DNA from: Porticoccaceae bacterium UBA1117 | GTDB lineage: Bacteria; Pseudomonadota; Gammaproteobacteria; Pseudomonadales; Porticoccaceae | Reading direction: 5' to 3' | Length of the DNA stretch: 6,647 nt | NCBI GenBank assembly: GCA_002313335.1 | Contig: DCBC01000020.1 | Location: 1-6,647, forward strand | Shown: piece by piece, positions 1 to 6,647 of the stretch | Layout: every line of letters starts with the position of its first letter | Position numbering within the stretch: position 1 is the first letter of the stretch | The notes under the pieces: model-generated | The model's input: the letters and a program-made list of their open reading frames with translations, nothing else | Told to the model about the DNA's origin: nothing | Databases searched by the model: none | Translations under genes and position numbers: made by a program

Positions 1-1
1 G

Positions 2-1459
2 TTTATAGGCTCTATGCCTCGTACGCTAAAGATTATGTTAAAACGCTTTCCTAAAGAATCTTTAAGCCCTGGTGATGTGATGATATCCAATGATGGCTAT
101 CACGGCACAGGCCATCTCAATGATATTACAATGATTCGCCCTGTTTTCCGTGATGGAAAGCTGATCGCTTTTTTAGGGAGTGTATTTCATAGCGTTGATA
201 TTGGTGGAGCTCCATCCGTTACAGCCAGGGATTCTTTTGAAGAAGGGTTAACTATACCTGTCTCAAAAATATTAGTTAAAGGTGTCAGAAACGAGGACGT
301 GATTGCCTTTATGACTAATAATCTTAGGGCTCCTGAGGAAACTTTTGGTGATATTGGCGCGCAATTCTCTGCCTATGAGTTGGGAATCAAAAGACTAATA
401 AAAATCTTAGACGATGAACAAATTAATGATTTAGATATGTTAGTAGAAGAAATACTCGGTCGGTCTGAGATTGCCATGCGCAATGCTATATCTGCTGTTC
501 CTGATGGAATTTACAGCGATGAAATTATGTTGGATGGATTTGAAGAACCCTTAAAGATTTGCTGTGAGGTATGTATCTCTGGAAGCGAGCTCAGCGTGGA
601 TTTCTCTGGTACATCTGAGCAGATTAATCGGCCAGTGAATTCAGTTCTCAATTATACCGTTGCTTACTCGGCCTACGCCATTAAATGTGCTTTCGACCCC
701 TATACACCTAATAACGAAGGGTCCTTCCGACCAATTACAATTACTGCACCGGAAGGTTCTATATTAAATCCATTGAGACCCGCACCTGTATGGGCTAGAC
801 ATTTGACTGGACATTATTTACCACCTGTTATTTTTAGTGCCCTCGCTAAATTGATACCTGATCGCATTATTGCGGATTGTGGTTCTCCAGTATGGAACGT
901 CTATTTTGCTGGTAAATTGGATGATGGTCAGCGGTTTATAAAAATGTTTTTTATGAATGGTGGCCATGGTGCTCGGCCTCATGAAGATGGCCCACCCTGT
1001 CTGAGTTTTCCGAGTAATATTGCGACAGTTCCAGTGGAACAATTTGAGAATAGCGTCCCTATTTTAATTACTGAAAAAAGTTTAATTCCAGATTCTGGAG
1101 GCGCGGGTAAATTTCGAGGTGGTCAAGCTCAACGTCTTTCCTTCAAAATTGTCTCTAAAGATCCAGTAACAATGACCATCCGCCATGAGCGAGTTAAATA
1201 TCCTCCACGAGGCTTATTGGGCGGTAAGGCTGGTTCTCCTGGTTGCGATTATGTCAATGGGGAGCGTATTCCTGCCAAGAGTCGTATGGACTTAAAAAAC
1301 AATGACATGGTCACCTTCGACACAGCAGGCGGCGGCGGCATAGGTTCTCCATCAGAACGCTCTGAAGAGAAAATTATTCAAGATTTAGAGTCTGGCGCAG
1401 TGACAAAAGAAGCAGCGGAGCGTGATTATGCTTTTAAAATGAAGGGGTCCCTTAAATGA
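2..1459 (+). CDS. Hydantoinase B / oxoprolinase family subunit (HyuB-type), 5'-truncated by window edge
   Basis: Large subunit of an ATP-dependent amidohydrolase or carboxylase that works with the HyuA-type protein encoded next; probably cytoplasmic. The frame is open to the left edge, and the four residues before the first ATG (base 14), F-I-G-S, run into the family's conserved N-terminal region. That ATG is therefore internal, and I estimate 60-100 residues are missing. Counting from the ATG at 14, family motifs are: SNDGYHGTGHLNDIT (25-39), FGDIGAQ (111-117), DFSGTSEQ (196-203), the NNEGSFRPI region (233-241), GGHGARPHEDG (316-326), DSGGAGKFRGG (360-370), PPRGLLGG (397-404) and TAGGGGIGSPSER (437-449). 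His34, Asp37 and His59 keep the spacing of the acetone carboxylase Mn ligands. It overlaps the next gene by 4 bases, implying coupled translation. Family assignment is secure. The substrate (hydantoin, oxoproline, lactam or ketone) is unknown. Confidence 0.93.
   Translation, partial: FIGSMPRTLKIMLKRFPKESLSPGDVMISNDGYHGTGHLNDITMIRPVFRDGKLIAFLGSVFHSVDIGGAPSVTARDSFEEGLTIPVSKILVKGVRNEDVIAFMTNNLRAPEETFGDIGAQFSAYELGIKRLIKILDDEQINDLDMLVEEILGRSEIAMRNAISAVPDGIYSDEIMLDGFEEPLKICCEVCISGSELSVDFSGTSEQINRPVNSVLNYTVAYSAYAIKCAFDPYTPNNEGSFRPITITAPEGSILNPLRPAPVWARHLTGHYLPPVIFSALAKLIPDRIIADCGSPVWNVYFAGKLDDGQRFIKMFFMNGGHGARPHEDGPPCLSFPSNIATVPVEQFENSVPILITEKSLIPDSGGAGKFRGGQAQRLSFKIVSKDPVTMTIRHERVKYPPRGLLGGKAGSPGCDYVNGERIPAKSRMDLKNNDMVTFDTAGGGGIGSPSERSEEKIIQDLESGAVTKEAAERDYAFKMKGSLK
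1442..1447 (+). promoter_or_regulatory. Ribosome binding site for the HyuA-type gene
   Basis: AAGGGG lies 8 bases before the ATG at 1456, inside the end of the upstream HyuB-type gene. With the ATGA stop/start overlap it supports 1456 as the true start and suggests translational coupling. Confidence 0.6.
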
Positions 1460-3576
1460 CTGATGGGTATCGATTGGGAGTTGACATAGGCGGTACGTTT
1501 ACTGACTTAGTTATGGTTGATTTGAATAATGAGCAGCTTTTTGATGAGAAAGTATTGACCACTCCAGATGATCCCTCTTTGGGTGTCATTGAAGGAGTAA
1601 AAAAAATCCTTGAGACCAACAATATTCACGCTTCAAAGTTGAAACATATTATTCATGGCACCACGTTGGTTGCTAATGCTATTATTGAGCGCCGCGGCTC
1701 TAAGGTAGCCTTAATAACGTCTCAGGGATTTCGTGACATACAAGAGATAGGCACGGAGTCGCGTTACGATACCTATGATTTATTTATGGAAATACCAGCA
1801 CCATTAGTGACTCGACGCTGGCGCTTCGAGGTTCCTGAGCGGATTGGCCCTGATGGACAGGTTATAACATTATTAGATGAATCTAGGGTCGTTGATGTGG
1901 CACGTGCTATTGCCTCCAGTGATGTCGATGCTGTTGCTGTTTCTTTACTTCATAGTTATAAAAATCCAGATCATGAAAGACGTATTCGCGAGATTTTGCA
2001 ACGTGAGTCACCAGATATTATTGTCTGTATCTCTAGTGATGTTATGCCAGAAATTGGTGAGTACGAACGCACATCCACCACCATCTGTAATGCTTATGTG
2101 TTACCAACTTTTACACGATACTTAGCAAGATTAACCAACCGTTTTCACGAAATGGGTGTCAATAAAGACTTATATTTAATGCTGTCTGATGGTGGAACAG
2201 TACACAAATCAACCGCAGCAATTTATCCGATTAGGTTGGTTCAGTCAGGCCCGGCAGGAGGTGTCCAAGCCGCAGCCGCGATTAACAAAATTATTGTTAA
2301 TGAGGATAATCAGGGCAATATTCTGTGTTTCGATATGGGTGGCACGACAGCAAAAGCTTGCCTAGTGGAAGATGGAAAGCCTATGCATGCAAATGAATTT
2401 GAAGTTGCACGGATTTTTAGGGGAAAAAAGGGGAGTGGCATACCTCTAAAAATTCCTGTGATAGAGATGATAGAAATTGGTGCGGGCGGAGGCTCCATTG
2501 CACATTTAGATAATTTAGGTCTCATTCAGGTAGGTCCAGAAAGTGCTGGTGCTGATCCTGGTCCTGCTTGTTACAAATTAGGTGGGCTGAGCGCTACAGT
2601 TACCGATGCTGATCTTATTCTTGGTTATCTTGCTGCGGATAACTTTTTGGGCGGTGATATGCAGCTTGACATTGAAGCATCAAAAACAGCGGTTAAAAAC
2701 ACTATTGCAGATCCCCTAGGTCTATCGGTAGTTGATGCAGCTTGGGCTATACATGAAACAGTGAATGAGAGTATGGCTCAGGCTGCAGCCATTCATGCAC
2801 TTGAAAAAGCCAAACGTATTAGCGACTACACAATGATTCCTATTGGTGGTGCAGGACCTGTGCATGCTTGCAATATTGCACTCAAACTGAATTTATCACA
2901 GCTTGTTTGCCCACCAGGCGCTGGCGTTGCGTCTGCTTTAGGCTTTCTTGTATCTCCCACTTCCTTTACAAATCTGCAAGGTGGTGTGGTTCCTCTGAGT
3001 CGGCTGAATTTTAAAACTGTAAATAGACAAATTTTGGACATGGAGGAACAAGGACGGAAGTTAATTACAGAGGCAATGGAAAGGAAGGACGATGTCAATG
3101 TCGAGATTCTGGCCTCCATGCGCTATATTGGTCAGGGTTATAACGTAGAAGTTGGAATTTCTAAAAAAGTATTAATGTCAAAAAATATTACTGCAATACA
3201 ACAACTCTTTGAAGCCGTTTATCTCACTCAATTTGGACGAATAGAGCCCCATATGGATATTGAAATCGTGTCATGGCGTGTGGTGACTGCTGGACCTACA
3301 CCGGAGATTGATTTAGTTGTAGCAAGGGCTGGAGTAAAATCTGATGATTTTAGCAAGGGGCAAAGACAGATCTATTTTGGCCCCAAAAATGATTTTGTTT
3401 CTGCACCGGTTTATGAGCGATCTAAGATCGAGGTGGGGCGTAAATTTGAAGGATCTGCTATCTTTGAAGAACGTGAATCTACGATTGTGGTGCCGCCTGG
3501 GTCGCATTCTTACGTTGATAAAGCCTTAAATCTTGTTATTAATCTGCCTGTCAAAGGTGAGGTTGAATTGAGTTGA
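1456..3576 (+). CDS. Hydantoinase A / oxoprolinase family subunit (HyuA-type ATPase)
   Basis: ATP-binding partner of the upstream HyuB-type subunit. In the family (N-methylhydantoinase, 5-oxoprolinase, caprolactamase, acetone and acetophenone carboxylases) it phosphorylates the carbonyl of the substrate or activates bicarbonate. At 706 residues it is full length for the family. The N-terminal domain (about 5-185) has the phosphate-binding DIGGTFTD (10-17) and HGTTLVANAI (67-76). The central domain (about 200-495) has SDGG (244-247), SGPAGG (264-269), the second phosphate loop FDMGGTTAK (292-300), GAGGGSIA (342-349), GPESAGADPGPACY (360-373) and GGAGPVHA (464-471). PPGAGVASALG (486-496) leads into a C-terminal acetone-carboxylase-like domain (about 510-695) with MRYIGQGYNVEV (555-566). 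No signal peptide or membrane segment is seen. It starts within the HyuB stop (ATGA). Here HyuB precedes HyuA. All nucleotide-binding motifs look intact, so an active ATPase is expected; the substrate is not predictable. Confidence 0.95.
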   Translation: MTDGYRLGVDIGGTFTDLVMVDLNNEQLFDEKVLTTPDDPSLGVIEGVKKILETNNIHASKLKHIIHGTTLVANAIIERRGSKVALITSQGFRDIQEIGTESRYDTYDLFMEIPAPLVTRRWRFEVPERIGPDGQVITLLDESRVVDVARAIASSDVDAVAVSLLHSYKNPDHERRIREILQRESPDIIVCISSDVMPEIGEYERTSTTICNAYVLPTFTRYLARLTNRFHEMGVNKDLYLMLSDGGTVHKSTAAIYPIRLVQSGPAGGVQAAAAINKIIVNEDNQGNILCFDMGGTTAKACLVEDGKPMHANEFEVARIFRGKKGSGIPLKIPVIEMIEIGAGGGSIAHLDNLGLIQVGPESAGADPGPACYKLGGLSATVTDADLILGYLAADNFLGGDMQLDIEASKTAVKNTIADPLGLSVVDAAWAIHETVNESMAQAAAIHALEKAKRISDYTMIPIGGAGPVHACNIALKLNLSQLVCPPGAGVASALGFLVSPTSFTNLQGGVVPLSRLNFKTVNRQILDMEEQGRKLITEAMERKDDVNVEILASMRYIGQGYNVEVGISKKVLMSKNITAIQQLFEAVYLTQFGRIEPHMDIEIVSWRVVTAGPTPEIDLVVARAGVKSDDFSKGQRQIYFGPKNDFVSAPVYERSKIEVGRKFEGSAIFEERESTIVVPPGSHSYVDKALNLVINLPVKGEVELS
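3554..3562 (+). promoter_or_regulatory. Probable ribosome binding site for the ThDP enzyme
   Basis: A purine-rich AAGGTGAGG lies 13 bases before the ATG at 3576 and 10 bases before the in-frame TTG at 3573. The spacing is long for the ATG and better for the TTG, so the start is uncertain by one codon. Translation may depend mostly on ribosomes terminating at the overlapping TGA. Confidence 0.4.
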
Positions 3577-5240
3577 TGATTGAGCAGTCTGCTATTGAAC
3601 CCAAAACCGTTGCTGAAATGCTAGCACAGGCATTTTTTGATAATAATGTCACTCACATCTATGGCGTTCCTGGAGGTGGAAGTAGTTTACCCTTGATAGA
3701 AGCCGCTGCTCAACTGGGCATCAAGTTTGTACTCACTAGAACGGAATGTGGGGCGATGATAATGGCCTCAGCAACGGCAGAGCTGACCGGTTCCATAGGT
3801 GTGGCTTTAACCACCAAAGGTCCAGGGGTTGCTAGCGCCGCTAATGGCGCCGCTTATGCATTGCTTGATCGTGCTCCCGTTGTTTTAGTGACTGACGGCT
3901 TTACTGAACAACAGTCAGGTTTTATTACTCATCAGTTTATTGACCAAAAAGCTTTGTTAGCACCGGTTACTAAAGGCCACAGCAGACTGGAAGACAATCG
4001 GGTGATGAGCGAGATAAATAGACTTATTAGCTTGGCTATGACTGCCCCCTGTGGACCTGTGCATATTGAATTAACTGGAGCGACAGCAAAGAAAGAGGTG
4101 GTAGAGCTTCCGACTCAGGTGGTAATACCAGATGATCATTCGGCCATAGATAATTCAGACGCTTTTAGCAATGCCCAAGAGCTTATTATGAAGGCTTCTC
4201 AGCCGGTGATTGTGGTTGGTTTAGAGGCGCGCACCAGTGAGAACAAAGAGATGACACGTCAGTTAATTGATCGGAGTGGCTATCCAGTCTTAACTACTTA
4301 TAAAGCGAAAGGCGTTATCTCCGACCATCATCCGCAGTATGTAGGCATATTTACCGGTGGCACGGCGGAGTCAGCTTGCGTATCTCAGTCAGACCTAATC
4401 ATTTTGATTGGTGTCGACCCTGTGGAATTTGTATTACAAAAGTGGCGTTATCAGGTTCCGATTATTGATATTTCGGTGGTTGAATACCCTGTCCATTATA
4501 TTAAGCCAGATGTAGGTCTTTATGGCCCTATCAGTATTAATTTAAGTGATTTGATGGGCAATATCGAAGGATGGCGTTCGAATTGGAAATTACCTGCTAT
4601 AGAAATGTTACGCGATGACATGCATCATGCCTTAGAGTGCCAGGCAGACCAAGGCATAGGCCCACAAGACATAGTTCAGGTTGCGCTGGAGTCTGCCTTG
4701 ATGATGCAAGCTTTACACCAACAAACAAGACTGCCACTGATTACCGTCGATGCTGGCGCCCATATGTTCTCGGTGATGGCTTTCTGGCCCTGTGATCAAC
4801 CTCTTGATGTACTTATATCAAATGGCCTAGCCACGATGGCGTATGCATTACCTGCGGCTATCGCTGCTGCTGTGAAAACACCCGATCGAATGGTTATAGC
4901 CTTTACCGGTGACGGGGGCTTACTAATGTGTCTTGGTGAATTAAGCACCGCAGTTGAACAGGCCGTGCCCATTATTGTTATTGTATTTAACGACCAGTCA
5001 CTATCGTTAATAGATATCAAGCAACAAGACTCAGGCTTACCAAGCCGAGGAATGCGCTGGGAAACACCAAATTTCAGTCAGGTCATGGAGGGTTTGGGTG
5101 GCCAGGGTTACAAAGTAAACAACCTAAAGCAGTATCGACAAGCACTAGATGAGGCATTAGAGGCTGGCAAGCCTGCACTCATTGACGTATTGTTTAACCC
5201 AGAAGGGTATGGCCCACAATTAAAAGCATTGCGAGGCTGA
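3576..5240 (+). CDS. Thiamine-diphosphate-dependent enzyme, acetolactate synthase / decarboxylase-like
   Basis: Catalyses decarboxylation or carboligation of a 2-oxo acid, or C-C cleavage, through ThDP; exact substrate unknown. The ATG at 3576 gives 554 residues; a TTG at 3573 would add one. Three domains are present. The ThDP pyrimidine-binding domain (about 10-175) has GVPGG (30-34), the cofactor-activating Glu57 in RTECGA, and TTKGPGVASAANG (79-91). The central domain spans about 195-325. The ThDP diphosphate-binding domain (about 365-540) has the GDGG motif (445-448) and, 27 residues after its Asp, Asp473 in FNDQSLSL as probable Mg ligand. The THQxxDxxAL pattern (118-127) and Asn-Asp at the metal site recall catabolic FAD-independent AlsS rather than anabolic AHAS, whose small subunit is also absent here. 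The gene overlaps the HyuA stop by one base (TGATG), so it is probably made together with HyuAB. No signal peptide or membrane segment; cytoplasmic. The superfamily is certain; the 'acetolactate synthase' name would be only a nearest label. Confidence 0.93.
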   Translation: MIEQSAIEPKTVAEMLAQAFFDNNVTHIYGVPGGGSSLPLIEAAAQLGIKFVLTRTECGAMIMASATAELTGSIGVALTTKGPGVASAANGAAYALLDRAPVVLVTDGFTEQQSGFITHQFIDQKALLAPVTKGHSRLEDNRVMSEINRLISLAMTAPCGPVHIELTGATAKKEVVELPTQVVIPDDHSAIDNSDAFSNAQELIMKASQPVIVVGLEARTSENKEMTRQLIDRSGYPVLTTYKAKGVISDHHPQYVGIFTGGTAESACVSQSDLIILIGVDPVEFVLQKWRYQVPIIDISVVEYPVHYIKPDVGLYGPISINLSDLMGNIEGWRSNWKLPAIEMLRDDMHHALECQADQGIGPQDIVQVALESALMMQALHQQTRLPLITVDAGAHMFSVMAFWPCDQPLDVLISNGLATMAYALPAAIAAAVKTPDRMVIAFTGDGGLLMCLGELSTAVEQAVPIIVIVFNDQSLSLIDIKQQDSGLPSRGMRWETPNFSQVMEGLGGQGYKVNNLKQYRQALDEALEAGKPALIDVLFNPEGYGPQLKALRG

Positions 5241-5276
5241 TTGAGAAATACTGATAATTGAATAACTATGATTTTT

Positions 5277-5282
5277 AGGAGA
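5277..5282 (+). promoter_or_regulatory. Ribosome binding site for the acyl-CoA dehydrogenase
   Basis: AGGAGA sits 8 bases before the ATG at 5291, a near-consensus Shine-Dalgarno sequence with good spacing that fixes this start. It is the strongest such site in the window and lies in the 50-base gap after the ThDP gene. Confidence 0.75.
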
Positions 5283-5290
5283 TAGAAATA

Positions 5291-6502
5291 ATGAGTATCG
5301 ATACTGACTCTGCAAGTAGTTTTCAACTGCCACCAGAGGTGTTAGAAATTTGTGAGCTTGCTGAAAACATAGTCAGCAAAGAACTTATGCCTCTGGAGGC
5401 TGAGTTTCTAACTTCACCAGATCATGCTTTTGGCGTTAAAGAAACGCTTAATCTGCAGGCAGTATTTGGTCAGGATACTCTTGATCATTTAATGAAAATA
5501 GCCAGGGACACTGGGTTATGGACTTTAATGATTCCTGAGAAATTCGGCGGTGCTGGGCTCTCTATGCTGACTAAGGTGGCTATTTTAGAACGGTTTTATT
5601 ACACGGCTGTACCTTTTCCTTTTGCTAACGTGCCCAATATTCTCTATGACTGTAAAGGCGAGCAAATTGAAAAATATTTAAATCCAGTTATGAGTGGAGA
5701 AAAAACCACCTGTTTTGCACAAACTGAACCAAATGCAGGTTCTGATCCCGGCGGGATGATGCAAACTAAGGCGGTTAAAGATGGACATGACTGGATTATA
5801 AATGGTACCAAAATGTGGATTTCTATGGCGGCTGAGAGCGATGTAATGATGGTTCAGGTGGTTACAGACTCTGAAAAACGCCAGCGAGGCGGTATCACCA
5901 TGTTCCTTGTCGAGCGTAACAATCCAGGTGTTAAAGTAGAAGAACCTGGAATCAAGACCTGGCTTGGACCGCGAGCGTCTCAGTACATTGTTCACTTTGA
6001 TGATTGCCGAGTTTCTAAAGACGCCATCTTAGGAGATCTGGGCAATGGGTTTCGATTAGGGCAAAAGTGGCTGACCATCCATGATCGTTTACTTAGAGGA
6101 CCATTTGCCTTGGGGAAGATGCAACGTGCACTTGATATGTGTATCGCTTGGTCTAAGCAGCGACATACCTTTGGTAAGCCTCTTGCTGACCGACAAGCCA
6201 TTCAGTGGAAGTTAGTTGATATGTATATTGATATTCAGGCTTTACGTGCATTGACCTATCAGATGGCAGCGCGCTATGACGGCGGTGAAGATATTAGAGT
6301 GGAAGCTGGTTTGATTAAGTTAACATCGATGGATTGGGGAGCTCGTTGTTTAGATCATGGGATCCAAATCCATGGTGCAATGGGTGAGTCTCTTGAATTG
6401 CCTTTGACATTATTTTATCGCTATCTTCGCCATGGACAGATTGGTGGTGGGACCAGCGAAATTCAACGGATACAGATCGCTCGAAAATTACTAAAAGATT
6501 GA
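5291..6502 (+). CDS. Acyl-CoA dehydrogenase family flavoprotein
   Basis: Expected to oxidise an acyl-CoA to the 2,3-enoyl-CoA using FAD and pass electrons to electron-transferring flavoprotein; cytoplasmic. Length is 403 residues, usual for the family. The N-terminal helical domain (about 12-135) contains IPEKFGGAGLS (81-91). The middle beta domain (about 138-245) has the signature FAQTEPNAGSDPGG (142-155) and NGTKMWIS (171-178). The C-terminal helical domain (about 250-400) has RHTFGKPLADRQAIQWKLVDM (291-311), IHGAMGES (360-367) and the closing GGGTSEIQR (385-393). The usual catalytic Glu, just before the GT of that last motif, is Gly386 here. Asp265 (in IHDRLLR) aligns by eye with the alternative base position used in isovaleryl-CoA dehydrogenase. 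A strong ribosome site precedes the ATG. It follows the ThDP gene by 50 bases in the same direction, so it is probably in the same operon. Family is certain; substrate and catalytic base are open. Confidence 0.94.
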   Translation: MSIDTDSASSFQLPPEVLEICELAENIVSKELMPLEAEFLTSPDHAFGVKETLNLQAVFGQDTLDHLMKIARDTGLWTLMIPEKFGGAGLSMLTKVAILERFYYTAVPFPFANVPNILYDCKGEQIEKYLNPVMSGEKTTCFAQTEPNAGSDPGGMMQTKAVKDGHDWIINGTKMWISMAAESDVMMVQVVTDSEKRQRGGITMFLVERNNPGVKVEEPGIKTWLGPRASQYIVHFDDCRVSKDAILGDLGNGFRLGQKWLTIHDRLLRGPFALGKMQRALDMCIAWSKQRHTFGKPLADRQAIQWKLVDMYIDIQALRALTYQMAARYDGGEDIRVEAGLIKLTSMDWGARCLDHGIQIHGAMGESLELPLTLFYRYLRHGQIGGGTSEIQRIQIARKLLKD

Positions 6503-6503
6503 C

Positions 6504-6539
6504 TAGCTTACAAATTATAAAAAAAAGATGAATAAGCTA
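6504..6539. repeat. 7-bp inverted repeat in the gap between acyl-CoA dehydrogenase and putative transporter
   Basis: TAGCTTA (6504-6510) is repeated as its exact reverse complement TAAGCTA (6533-6539), separated by 22 AT-rich bases with a run of eight A's. It begins one base after the stop of the acyl-CoA dehydrogenase. It could be a binding site for a dimeric regulator or a weak RNA hairpin. There is no U-run after the second arm, so it is not a standard intrinsic terminator. A 7-bp match in AT-rich DNA may also arise by chance. Confidence 0.35.
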
Positions 6540-6561
6540 ATAAACACAGACAGCAACATTA

Positions 6562-6569
6562 AGAGGAAG
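6562..6569 (+). promoter_or_regulatory. Ribosome binding site for the last, truncated gene
   Basis: AGAGGAAG, with its AGGA core six bases before the ATG at 6574, is a good Shine-Dalgarno match and supports that ATG as the start of a real gene running off the window. Confidence 0.6.
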
Positions 6570-6573
6570 CATT

Positions 6574-6647
6574 ATGAGTGATTTTACACCAGCCACCGCA
6601 GCACCTGAGGAAGAGTATGGTTCACCCACCTATGCTTGGTACGTGGT
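6574..6647 (+). CDS. Start of a probable MFS transporter (3'-truncated by window edge)
   Basis: Only 24 full codons are in the window. The residues are a short polar and acidic tail (MSDFTPATAAPEEE) followed by YGSPTYAWYV. A Tyr-Ala-Trp-Tyr-Val stretch just after a polar N-terminus is what one finds at the entry to the first transmembrane helix in many proteobacterial major-facilitator proteins, especially the spinster-like group often found beside acyl-CoA catabolic genes. That resemblance is from memory of the family and rests on very few residues. A good ribosome site precedes the ATG, and the gap to the acyl-CoA dehydrogenase stop is 71 bases, so it may share the operon or have its own control through the inverted repeat. 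If a transporter, it would sit in the inner membrane and could import the pathway substrate. Confidence 0.5.
   Translation, partial: MSDFTPATAAPEEEYGSPTYAWYV

Noticed and set aside
14..16. ATG at base 14 as the true start of the HyuB-type gene
   Set aside because: The frame stays open to the left edge, the preceding residues fit the conserved family sequence, and there is no ribosome site. Starting here would lack the normal N-terminal part of the family.
2826..3119. 97-codon reverse-strand open frame inside the HyuA-type gene
   Set aside because: It lies wholly within a strongly conserved coding region, has no recognisable domain or ribosome site, and reads as the antisense shadow of the real gene.
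1456..5240. Frameshift or pseudogene in the HyuA-type or ThDP gene
   Set aside because: All expected motifs occur in order in one frame at normal family length, so both look intact.
5241..5290. A promoter in the 50-base gap before the acyl-CoA dehydrogenase (TTGAGA at 5241 with TAACTA at 5263 or TATGAT at 5267)
   Set aside because: The hexamers are poor matches or badly spaced (16 or 20 bases), and such sequences are frequent in AT-rich DNA. The short gap fits continued transcription from upstream.
5678..5995. 105-codon reverse-strand open frame inside the acyl-CoA dehydrogenase gene
   Set aside because: It is antisense to a conserved region carrying the family signatures; the composition, rich in Arg, His and Ser, is that of a shadow frame.
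6504..6545. Rho-independent terminator after the acyl-CoA dehydrogenase
   Set aside because: The stem has only 7 AT-rich pairs, the loop is 22 bases, and no T-run follows the second arm; the A-run is inside the loop on the + strand.

Overview
The window carries one co-directional (+ strand) gene cluster that reads as a catabolic operon, cut at both ends. It is moderately AT-rich by eye. Every gene shows a bacterial Shine-Dalgarno-like stretch, and genes are tightly packed, with two overlapping stop/start junctions. The protein families and base composition fit a marine or environmental gammaproteobacterium with many acyl-CoA-type catabolic genes. That taxonomic guess rests on general resemblance only and is weak. 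No rRNA, tRNA, CRISPR array, insertion sequence or phage feature is visible.

Layout: (1) bases 2-1459 hold the 3' part of a hydantoinase B / oxoprolinase-type subunit whose start lies upstream of the window. (2) Bases 1456-3576 hold the partner hydantoinase A subunit, an ASKHA-fold ATPase, overlapping gene 1 by 4 bases (ATGA). (3) Bases 3576-5240 hold a thiamine-diphosphate (ThDP) enzyme of the acetolactate-synthase/decarboxylase superfamily, whose ATG shares one base with the stop of gene 2 (TGATG). (4) After 50 bases, 5291-6502 encode an acyl-CoA dehydrogenase. (5) After 71 bases containing a 7-bp inverted repeat, 6574 to the window end encodes the first 24 residues of what is probably a major-facilitator transporter.

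How they may work together (inference): HyuA/HyuB-type pairs use ATP to activate a carbonyl, either to open a cyclic amide (hydantoin, 5-oxoproline, lactam) or to carboxylate a ketone (acetone or acetophenone carboxylases). A ThDP enzyme would then break or make a C-C bond next to a carbonyl, typically decarboxylating a 2-oxo acid. An acyl-CoA dehydrogenase would introduce a 2,3-double bond into the resulting CoA thioester, and the transporter would import the substrate. The substrate cannot be read from the sequence.

The most interesting points are the unusual gene combination, an acyl-CoA dehydrogenase that has Gly where the usual catalytic Glu sits, a HyuB subunit that retains the His-x2-Asp-x21-His spacing of the acetone carboxylase metal site, and AlsS-like rather than anabolic AHAS-like motifs in the ThDP enzyme.
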